DNA of 50,425 bases from Cryptoclostridium sp964637365 (GTDB lineage Bacteria; Bacillota; Dehalobacteriia; UBA7702): positions 1-50,425 of the forward strand of contig CAZWWH010000015.1 in the NCBI GenBank assembly GCA_964637365.1, given 5' to 3'. Shown here piece by piece: positions 43,597 to 50,425 of the stretch; positions within the stretch are counted from its first letter, which is position 1; every line of letters starts with the position of its first letter. Position numbers and translations under genes: made by a program. The notes beneath the pieces are model-generated. The model was not told the origin of the DNA, did no database searches, and saw only the letters and a list, made by a program, of their open reading frames with translations.

Positions 43597-44193
43597 TTAC
43601 AATAGATCAATTCCTATTTCTTTCAAAAGTTGATACAATTTATTGAGGGGAAGCCCCACGACATTATAGTAATCGCCTTCGATACGGCGGATGAAAAGCC
43701 CCCCCAATCCCTGAATGCCATAAGAGCCGGCCTTATCCATGGGCTCGCCGGTCTCTACATAGGCGCGAATTTCCTCTTTGGACAACGGCTGAAAATAGAC
43801 TACGGTTTGTTCGGTAGCACTGATAGAACGACCGGAAACCTGATCTACAATGCCTACGCTGGTAATAACAATATGTTCTCTGCCGCTTAAGCTCCTTAGC
43901 ATTTCTTCAGCCTGATCCATGGTTTTCGGCTTGCCGAGAATTTGCTCATCCATCACCACCACGGTATCGGCAGAAATCACCGTGGCGTTTTCATAATTTT
44001 TCGCCACTGTCATAGCTTTCTGCATGGCGGTTCGCAATGTGTACATTGCAGCGCTTTCCCCTTCCATGCGCTTTTCCTCAATGGAAGCGGGAGCGACTTT
44101 AAAGGGCAATCCCAACCGCTCCAACATTTCCTTTCGGCGAGGGGATCCCGACGCCAATACAATGGTCCGATTTTGTTGTTCCATAGGAATCAC
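43597..44193 (-). CDS. maf: Maf nucleotide pyrophosphatase
   Basis: 198 aa; house-cleaning NTPase (dTTP/UTP or related). ASGSPRRKEMLERLG and the SADTVVVMD acid motif are intact. GTG at 44193 or ATG at 44184 are possible starts; overlaps folC by 4 bases (ATGA-type). Confidence 0.93.
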   Translation of the reverse strand: MIPMEQQNRTIVLASGSPRRKEMLERLGLPFKVAPASIEEKRMEGESAAMYTLRTAMQKAMTVAKNYENATVISADTVVVMDEQILGKPKTMDQAEEMLRSLSGREHIVITSVGIVDQVSGRSISATEQTVVYFQPLSKEEIRAYVETGEPMDKAGSYGIQGLGGLFIRRIEGDYYNVVGLPLNKLYQLLKEIGIDLL

Positions 44194-45503
44194 TCACTTT
44201 CAATACCCAGCAAATAGCCTCTGGCGTCGGCCACCATATAAAGGGAACCTGTAATCAACAGAAGCGGTTCTTTCCCTTGGGCAGCGGCTTCCGCCGTAAG
44301 CTTTTTGGCAAGTTCCACGGCGGCGGGGATTTTTTCTTCCAAATACACATGGTCGCAATAAGGTTGAAAGAACTCAGCAATCATTTCAAAATCTCCCGCT
44401 CTGGGGCTATTGGGACGTGTCACTACCACCTGATCTGTGAGCGGTCCCAACAAGGCCACGGCTTTCTCCCGTTCCTTATCAGCCAGCATCCCGATAAGAA
44501 CGATGATTTCATAGTCACTGTAGTGCTCTTTTAGATAAGAGGTCAAAACTCCCATACCATGGTCATTATGTGCGCCGTCGATAATGGTCAACGGTGCTTC
44601 CGAAACCTTTTCCAAACGGCAGGGCCAGACCGTTTTACGGAGCCCCTCCCGAATCACATCTTCGCTAAGTCCCCACAGCCGACCGGCACGTACTGCCAGG
44701 GCAGCGTTTTCCACCTGGTGTAGTCCCTGCAACGGCAGATAAAGGTTTTGATATTCCACTTCCTTGTCACGATAATTGAAATACTGTCCATCGGCATCGG
44801 AGCGAACAAATTCCGTGGTAAAATTCCGTCCAGTAAAGCCGACATCAAGGGCGTTTTCCTCCGAGGTACGGCGTGTCAGCAGCTCCCGCAATTCAGGTTC
44901 CACAACGCCGCTCAAAACATGACAGCCCTTTTTGATGATACCGGACTTGGTCAAACAGATTTTTTCCTTGGTATCGCCGAGATACTCAGTATGCTCCAGA
45001 GCAATATTGGTCAGAATCGCCACTTTGGTATCGCTAATAACATTGGTTGCGTCAATCTCGCCGCCCATGCCCACTTCCATTACAGCGTTCTTTACCCCCT
45101 GCTTGGCGAAATAGTAAAAGGCCAAAACAGCGTTGACTTCAAATTCCGTGGGCTGCTCAAAACCGTCTTCGATCATGGCTTCCACATGAGGCTTGATTTC
45201 GTTGAGACAAAGAGCTACATCCTCGTGGCTGATTTTTTCCCCAGCAATGCAAAACCGTTCCCGATAGGAATGAAGATGGGGTGATGTAAAAAGACCGGGG
45301 CGATCCCCATTCACTGTCAGCATGGAATTCAGCATGGAAGAAATACTTCCCTTGCCGTTGGTCCCTCCCACATGGATATATCGCATGGTTTTATGAGGGT
45401 TTCCCAGACGGCGGAGGAGCTCCTCTACGCGCCCAAGTCCAAAATTAAATCCGAATTTCGTTAGGTCCCGCAGATACACCAGGGATTCCTTATAGTTCAT
45501 CAT
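44190..45503 (-). CDS. folC: Folylpolyglutamate synthase / dihydrofolate synthase
   Basis: 437-aa Mur-ligase-type enzyme adding glutamates to folates. HVGGTNGKGSISSML ATP loop, TSPHLHSYRER and a C-terminal glutamate ligase domain (IDGAHNDHGM). Folate supply matters for one-carbon metabolism in this kind of organism. Follows valS with 2 bases between. Confidence 0.96.
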   Translation of the reverse strand: MMNYKESLVYLRDLTKFGFNFGLGRVEELLRRLGNPHKTMRYIHVGGTNGKGSISSMLNSMLTVNGDRPGLFTSPHLHSYRERFCIAGEKISHEDVALCLNEIKPHVEAMIEDGFEQPTEFEVNAVLAFYYFAKQGVKNAVMEVGMGGEIDATNVISDTKVAILTNIALEHTEYLGDTKEKICLTKSGIIKKGCHVLSGVVEPELRELLTRRTSEENALDVGFTGRNFTTEFVRSDADGQYFNYRDKEVEYQNLYLPLQGLHQVENAALAVRAGRLWGLSEDVIREGLRKTVWPCRLEKVSEAPLTIIDGAHNDHGMGVLTSYLKEHYSDYEIIVLIGMLADKEREKAVALLGPLTDQVVVTRPNSPRAGDFEMIAEFFQPYCDHVYLEEKIPAAVELAKKLTAEAAAQGKEPLLLITGSLYMVADARGYLLGIESE

Positions 45504-45505
45504 AT

Positions 45506-48154
45506 TTATTCGACCTCTGCTAACATGGCCAAAGTCTCTTTCAGGCCGGCCATCTTTTTATTGGCGTCTTCCAATTTGGCCCGTTCCCCTTCCACGACCT
45601 CCGCCGGGGCTTTGGAGAGGAAGCCTTGATTATTGAGCTTTCCGCTGAGGCGGGCGATTTCTTTTTCCACATTAGCCATTTCTTTGTTAAGACGTGCTTT
45701 TTCTTTGTCCATGTCAATGAGACCGGCCAAAGGCAAATACACACGGACATCACCTAAAATAGCGGCAGCGGCGCCTTTGGGGGCGTCATCTGTCAGACCG
45801 ATAAATTCTACCTGGTCAATGGCTGCCATTTTATCAAGATAGGCCTTGTTTCCCTCAATGATTTTGCTTTCTTTTTCCGCCGCAGCCACAATCAGGCGAG
45901 CTTTCTGCCCCAATGGCACCTTCATTTCAGCACGCAGGTTGCGGATGGCTTTGATCATGTCAATCATCATATCCATAGAGCGAGCGGCTTCCTCATTTTC
46001 AAACCGGGCCTCATACTTGGGATAATCGGCCAGAACAATGGTTTCTCCCTGATGCGGCAGCTTCTGCCAAATCTCTTCAGTAATGAAGGGCATAAAGGGA
46101 TGCAGTAATTCTAAAGCCCGGGAAAGGACATAAACCATGACTCTCTGGCTTTGAAGACGTTCCTCGTCGCTGCCTTTATAAAGGGAATTCTTGGACAATT
46201 CTACGAACCAATCGCAGAAATTGTTCCAGATAAAGTCGTAAATGATATGGGCAGCTTCGCCCATTTCATAGCGTTCCAGGTTGGAACGAAGACCATCAGC
46301 GGCTTCGTTGAGTTTGGTCAGAATCCAACGGTCGTGAATGGACAGTTTGTCATCATCCCAGGGGCCATCCTGATATTCTTCCAAATTCATCAACACAAAG
46401 CGGCTGGCGTTCCAGATTTTATTAGCAAAATTGCGGCTGCCCTCCAACCGTTCCTCACGGAAACGGAGATTATTACCAGGGGTATTTCCGGTTACAAGCA
46501 TAAAACGGAGGCTGTCGGCACCAAATTTGTCAATGATTTCCATAGGATCAACGCCGTTGCCCAGAGATTTTGACATTTTTTTACCGTTCTTGTCCAACAC
46601 CAAGCCATGAATCAGCACTTCCTTGAAGGGAACACTGTCGGTCATAGCCAGAGAACTGAAAATCATCCGGGCCACCCAGAAGAAGATAATGTCCCAACCA
46701 GTGACCAATACGGAAGTGGGGAAAAATTTATCCAAATCCGCAGTTTTATCGGGCCAACCCAAGGTGGAGAAGGGCCACAGCGCCGAGGAAAACCAGGTGT
46801 CCAGAACGTCTTCATCCTGGGTCAGATGGGTACCGCCGCAGTGGGGGCAAACAGTGGGATCCTCTCTAACGCAAATCTCCGCACCGCAATCATCGCAATA
46901 CCAAACGGGGATTCGGTGCCCCCACCAAAGCTGACGGGAAATACACCAGTCACGGATATTTTCCATCCAGCCCAAATATACTTTATCAAAACGAGAAGGA
47001 ACAAAGGAGGTATCTCCCTTTTTCACCGCTTCAATGGCGGGTTCCGCCAAAGGTTTCATTTTTAAGAACCACTGCTTGGAGATGAGAGGCTCAATGGTAG
47101 TGCCGCAGCGATAGCATTCCCCTACAGCGTGAACGTGAACCTTCTCCGCTCCGCCCTGGCCGATGTCCTTTAAATCCTCCAGTAAGGCCTTGCGGCATTC
47201 ATAACGGTCCATACCGGCGTATTTTCCAGCAGCTTTTGTCATTTTTGCGTCAAGGTCGATGACTTCGATTTGGGGAAGGTTGTGACGAAGCCCCACTTCA
47301 AAGTCGTTGGGGTCGTGGAAGGGGGTAATTTTCACTACACCGGTGCCGAAAGATTTATCCACATATTCATCGGCAATGACGGGAATTTCCCTATCAATGA
47401 TAGGAATCAGAACGGTTTTTCCCACATAAGCGGAATAGCGTTCATCCTCAGGATTGACTGCCAAAGCGGCATCGCCCAGCATGGTTTCGGGGCGGGTGGT
47501 GGCAACGGTCATGAAGACATTGTCCTCCCCTTTGACCTTATATTTAATTTCCCAAAGGTGGCCTTCCTGCTCACGGTGCTCCACTTCAATATCGGAAATG
47601 GTGGTATGGCAATGAGGGCACCAGTTGACAATGTACTTGTCACGGTAAATCAGTTCTTTTTCATAATAGGTCACAAAGGCCTCACGCACTGCCCGGGAAA
47701 GACCTTCATCCAAAGTAAAACGTTCTCTGTCCCAGTCGCAGGAAGCCCCAGCTCCGCGAAGCTGACGCACAATGCGGTCATGGTATTTATCCTTCCATTC
47801 AAAGGTCTTTTTCACAAAGGCGTCACGTCCGATTTCTTCTTTGGAGCTGCCTTCCTGGCGCAGCTGTTCTTCTACCTTTGCCTGGGTAGCGATTCCGGCG
47901 TGGTCGGTGCCGGGCACCCACAGGGCGTTAAAGCCACACATTCTTTTATATCGAGTCAGGATATCCTGCATGGTAACGTCCAAAGCATGGCCCATATGGA
48001 GCTGCCCTGTAACGTTGGGCGGGGGAATTACGATGGTGAAAGGCTCTCTTTCATCATTGACATCGGCGTGGAAATACTTTTTCTCCTCCCAAATTTGATA
48101 CCATTTTCCCTCTACTTCTTTAGGATCGTAGACGGATTTTAGTTCTCCCGTCAT
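45506..48154 (-). CDS. valS: Valyl-tRNA synthetase
   Basis: 882-aa class I synthetase. HMGH version of HIGH (PPNVTGQLHMGHALD), editing domain, zinc cysteines (CDDCGAEI, CPHCGG), KMSKS (GKKMSKSLGNG) and a C-terminal coiled coil. AGGAGG upstream. No T-box leader is seen upstream, unlike many Firmicute valS genes. Confidence 0.98.
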   Translation of the reverse strand: MTGELKSVYDPKEVEGKWYQIWEEKKYFHADVNDEREPFTIVIPPPNVTGQLHMGHALDVTMQDILTRYKRMCGFNALWVPGTDHAGIATQAKVEEQLRQEGSSKEEIGRDAFVKKTFEWKDKYHDRIVRQLRGAGASCDWDRERFTLDEGLSRAVREAFVTYYEKELIYRDKYIVNWCPHCHTTISDIEVEHREQEGHLWEIKYKVKGEDNVFMTVATTRPETMLGDAALAVNPEDERYSAYVGKTVLIPIIDREIPVIADEYVDKSFGTGVVKITPFHDPNDFEVGLRHNLPQIEVIDLDAKMTKAAGKYAGMDRYECRKALLEDLKDIGQGGAEKVHVHAVGECYRCGTTIEPLISKQWFLKMKPLAEPAIEAVKKGDTSFVPSRFDKVYLGWMENIRDWCISRQLWWGHRIPVWYCDDCGAEICVREDPTVCPHCGGTHLTQDEDVLDTWFSSALWPFSTLGWPDKTADLDKFFPTSVLVTGWDIIFFWVARMIFSSLAMTDSVPFKEVLIHGLVLDKNGKKMSKSLGNGVDPMEIIDKFGADSLRFMLVTGNTPGNNLRFREERLEGSRNFANKIWNASRFVLMNLEEYQDGPWDDDKLSIHDRWILTKLNEAADGLRSNLERYEMGEAAHIIYDFIWNNFCDWFVELSKNSLYKGSDEERLQSQRVMVYVLSRALELLHPFMPFITEEIWQKLPHQGETIVLADYPKYEARFENEEAARSMDMMIDMIKAIRNLRAEMKVPLGQKARLIVAAAEKESKIIEGNKAYLDKMAAIDQVEFIGLTDDAPKGAAAAILGDVRVYLPLAGLIDMDKEKARLNKEMANVEKEIARLSGKLNNQGFLSKAPAEVVEGERAKLEDANKKMAGLKETLAMLAEVE

Positions 48155-48239
48155 TGCAAGTTCCTCCTTTTATCTCAAACAATTTCCTATGCGAATTCTC
48201 ATGCCATGCTCATAATATGGGCATTTTATTAACCATAAT

Positions 48240-48248
48240 ATTATACCA
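48240..48248 (-). promoter_or_regulatory. Extended -10 promoter of valS
   Basis: Minus strand TGGTATAAT, a TGnTATAAT extended -10, about 85 bases before valS; -35 (TTTATT) is weak. Confidence 0.5.
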
Positions 48249-48376
48249 CAAGTTCCCCGCACAATAAAGATATTTTTACAGATTCCAAGAAAAACTACCT
48301 AACTTATAAAATTTTCTATTTTTTTGTTCTAAATATAGAGACACTTTCGTATGGATGAAGCAAAGGGGGAAAGCTC

Positions 48377-48748
48377 ATGGCATGGCTTAAAACACTGGCA
48401 TTTGTTGCCGCATCTTTTTTCACCATTACCCTCATTTTTGTCACAATCAACGGCTTGGAGCTGTTTCCTTGGGAAGTCATGGAGATCTTGTGGGTTTTCT
48501 ATCTTCCCAGCTTGGCCATGGCTGCGGCAATGCTCTTTAGCAAAAAAATAACACGGCCCGGCGGCGGAATTTTTGCCGCCTTTTGCTGCGTAGCCCCACC
48601 GGTGATCATCTCTTATTATTTAGGATTGCCCTTTGCCGATAACCTATTTCGTCCCTTGCCTATCATTTTATCAGCAGTATCATCCATTCTCGGTGAAAGT
48701 TTTGTCACATTTCGCAGAAAAAGCATTGAGAAATCAGAAGACCTATGA
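48377..48748 (+). CDS. Small hypothetical membrane protein
   Basis: 123 aa with three or four hydrophobic segments (about 5-27, 35-55, 65-85, 90-108) and a charged tail ending RRKSIEKSEDL. AAAGGGGG is 7 bases upstream. No family recognised. Same strand as the SLH-deacetylase gene, 59 bases apart, so possibly co-transcribed. Confidence 0.6.
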   Translation: MAWLKTLAFVAASFFTITLIFVTINGLELFPWEVMEILWVFYLPSLAMAAAMLFSKKITRPGGGIFAAFCCVAPPVIISYYLGLPFADNLFRPLPIILSAVSSILGESFVTFRRKSIEKSEDL

Positions 48749-48807
48749 TATGATAAATTCATCATATGGTGCGATTCCAAAAAGAAAATATATAAAAGGA
48801 TTAGAAA

Positions 48808-50340
48808 ATGAAACTGCTGAAAAAAATCATATGTTTGGGACTGATGGCAGCCTCGGCTATGATATTGTCACCAGGGCCTGCAGATATCAAAATTTTAGCC
48901 GAAGAGGAGTCGCCTGTGGTCGTTCAGCGTACTGAAAATTACGCCTATTTCTTCGGCGATCCCGATGGATATATCCGTCCCAACGATCCGATTTCACGAT
49001 GTGAAACAGCAACTCTTTTTTGCCGTATATTATCGGAAAATGTCGAAAAAGAATCTCGGGAAGTAAGATTTTCTGACGTCAATGATGAGCAATGGTTCTA
49101 TCAATCGTTGGTAACACTATATCAAACAGGCCTTTTAAATGGATACGATGATGGAACTTTCCGTCCAGAGGACAATATCACCAGAGCAGAATTCGCTCAA
49201 ATCATCGCAGCTATTGTCCAAAAAGAAGCTACCACCCAACAATCAAGGGATGTCAATCTCGGGGACAAGCCGGTCAGTGAGATCGTTTCCTTCCAAGATG
49301 TCGCAGAAGACCACTGGGCATATGATGCCATTTGCACGGTGGCACAAAAAGATTGGATTAGTGGTTATCCAGACGGCACCTTTCATCCGGACAAGGCTAT
49401 CACCAGGGCCGAAGCCATCACCATCATAAATAGGCTTCTGGGTCGTAAAATCACTGAACCAGAAGCAGGATTCGACGCCAGCGAGATCCAGGACTTGCCC
49501 TCTACCCACTGGGCTTACCGAGATATCTTACACGCCATGACCGGAGGTTATTACACAGAAGTTCCTGTATTCCTTTACCATGAAATTATCTCTGATAACG
49601 ATACGTATAGCAGTTCAGACGAAATCAAGGAAAGCGATTTTGAGGAACAAATGCGCTACCTTGCAGAGCATGGCTACACTACCCTGCTGGCATCAGAATA
49701 CTTCGATTATCTCGACCGCGGCATGATGCCCCCAGAAAATACTGTAATCATCACCTTTGACGACGGCTATGAAAATGTTTACAATTTGGCACTGCCGATT
49801 ATGAAGAAATACCAAATCAAAGCGAATTTTGCTGTGATTGTTTACCCCACGGAATGTATTTCCACGGTACCTAACGGTGATGGCGGCAGTGCTCACCATC
49901 TCAACTACACGCAAATTGATTTGATGACCCGCTCTGGATTGGCGGAATTTGGCAGCCACACCTACGACGGACACGCTCTCCAGCGAAACGCTGATGGGCA
50001 ATACAAAAGAAACTTTATGAAGGATACCATCTATCTGCCCCAAGAAGGCAGAATGGAAACCACAGAGGAAGCCAAAGCCAGAGTTCGCAAGGATTTGGCC
50101 ATGTCTATTGATATCATTGAGCGTAACACTATTTGTGACGTTACCTTCTTTGCCCATCCTTACGGCGTCTATACGGAGACCTCCAAACAACTGGTCAAAG
50201 AAGCCGGCTTTGACGGTGCCTTTTCCACCGTTGCTAAAAATGCAAACATTCTTTCTGACCGCTATGCCATTCCCCGCCATACGATTAAAAAACAAACAAC
50301 CATGGAGGAATTCGTGGAAATCGTCACAAAAAACTCATGA
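48808..50340 (+). CDS. SLH-domain polysaccharide deacetylase
   Basis: 510 aa. Signal peptide (about 1-30), three SLH domains (about 45-240; RFSDVNDEQWFYQSL, SFQDVAEDHWAYDAI), then a NodB/CE4 deacetylase domain (about 245-505). CE4 metal and catalytic motifs are intact: ITFDDGYENV, FGSHTYDGH and FFAHPYG. It would be wall-anchored and deacetylate peptidoglycan or another N-acetylated glycan. AAGGA precedes the ATG. Confidence 0.9.
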   Translation: MKLLKKIICLGLMAASAMILSPGPADIKILAEEESPVVVQRTENYAYFFGDPDGYIRPNDPISRCETATLFCRILSENVEKESREVRFSDVNDEQWFYQSLVTLYQTGLLNGYDDGTFRPEDNITRAEFAQIIAAIVQKEATTQQSRDVNLGDKPVSEIVSFQDVAEDHWAYDAICTVAQKDWISGYPDGTFHPDKAITRAEAITIINRLLGRKITEPEAGFDASEIQDLPSTHWAYRDILHAMTGGYYTEVPVFLYHEIISDNDTYSSSDEIKESDFEEQMRYLAEHGYTTLLASEYFDYLDRGMMPPENTVIITFDDGYENVYNLALPIMKKYQIKANFAVIVYPTECISTVPNGDGGSAHHLNYTQIDLMTRSGLAEFGSHTYDGHALQRNADGQYKRNFMKDTIYLPQEGRMETTEEAKARVRKDLAMSIDIIERNTICDVTFFAHPYGVYTETSKQLVKEAGFDGAFSTVAKNANILSDRYAIPRHTIKKQTTMEEFVEIVTKNS

Positions 50341-50348
50341 TTATAATT

Positions 50349-50380
50349 AAAAAAAAACGTGTCTCCCCTTTGGGCGGCAC
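50349..50380 (-). terminator. Terminator of a gene beyond the window end
   Basis: A9 (50349-50357) followed by a GTGTCTCCCC-TTT-GGGCGGCAC stem (one mismatch). Read on the minus strand it is a stem followed by U9, so a minus-strand gene probably ends just past the window; in the plus direction it could also aid termination of the deacetylase gene. Confidence 0.6.
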
Positions 50381-50425
50381 TCATAAGACAGTATTAGAAA
50401 TGTTTTCGGGAAACGGCGTAGCTTG

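Noticed and set aside
48155..48376. T-box leader for valS
   Set aside because: No T-box core (AGGGTGG..) and the leader from the -10 is only about 80 bases.

Overview
The window looks like the core chromosome of an anaerobic, endospore-forming Firmicute of the Clostridia/Negativicutes type, possibly a methanol-using acetogen related to Sporomusa. This rests on three things: a germination protease, an alpha/beta-type spore protein and YlbJ; a methanol:corrinoid methyltransferase locus; and conserved Clostridia-style gene orders (yceD-rpmF-plsX-acpP-rnc-smc-ftsY, gls24-fakA-recG, mreC-mreD-mrdA-minCDE-rodA, TIGR03960-TIGR03936-rng). S-layer-homology proteins fit the same picture. The genus cannot be fixed from the sequence alone. 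No tRNA, rRNA, CRISPR array, insertion sequence or recognisable riboswitch was seen.

Region by region: (1) 96-1184, a HisC-like aminotransferase whose PLP lysine position is a histidine. (2) 1701-6494, methanol methyl-transfer: a CobW-type GTPase, mtaB with its own promoter and terminator, then a PocR/AraC regulator translationally coupled to mtaC. No mtaA is present. (3) 6547-15927 (minus), rnc, a radical SAM gene, smc, ftsY, mtnP, mtnA and mtaD, tightly packed and ending at a bidirectional terminator. (4) 16039-19379 (minus), yceD-rpmF-plsX-acpP behind a perfect consensus promoter, and ackA. (5) 19571-22998, ylbJ, a coiled-coil protein, rsmD and gpr. (6) 23000-26151 (minus), an SLH protein, a three-gene phage-derived operon (zinc-ribbon protein, terminase small subunit, ArpU-like regulator) under a perfect promoter carrying a LexA-type box, an alpha/beta SASP and a small Asn/Ser-rich protein. 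(7) 26365-31843 (minus), threonine aldolase, recG, fakA and gls24. (8) 32031-43549 (minus), rng, the TIGR03936/03960 pair, a catalytically degenerate LytM protein, rodA, minE, minD, a C-domain-only minC, mrdA, mreD and mreC. (9) 43597-48154 (minus), maf, folC and valS. (10) 48377-50340 (plus), a small membrane protein and an SLH-polysaccharide deacetylase.

How the genes fit together: MtaB and MtaC would move the methanol methyl group onto a corrinoid under PocR/AraC control. MtaD, MtnP and MtnA form a methylthioadenosine salvage route whose residues favour deamination before phosphorolysis. The Mre/Rod/Min block is a wall-elongation and division-placement cluster with unusual charged tails and a shortened MinC. 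The SOS-controlled phage-derived operon is the best candidate for an unrecognised system; the HisC substitution, the degenerate LytM protein and the shortened MinC also deserve a second look.
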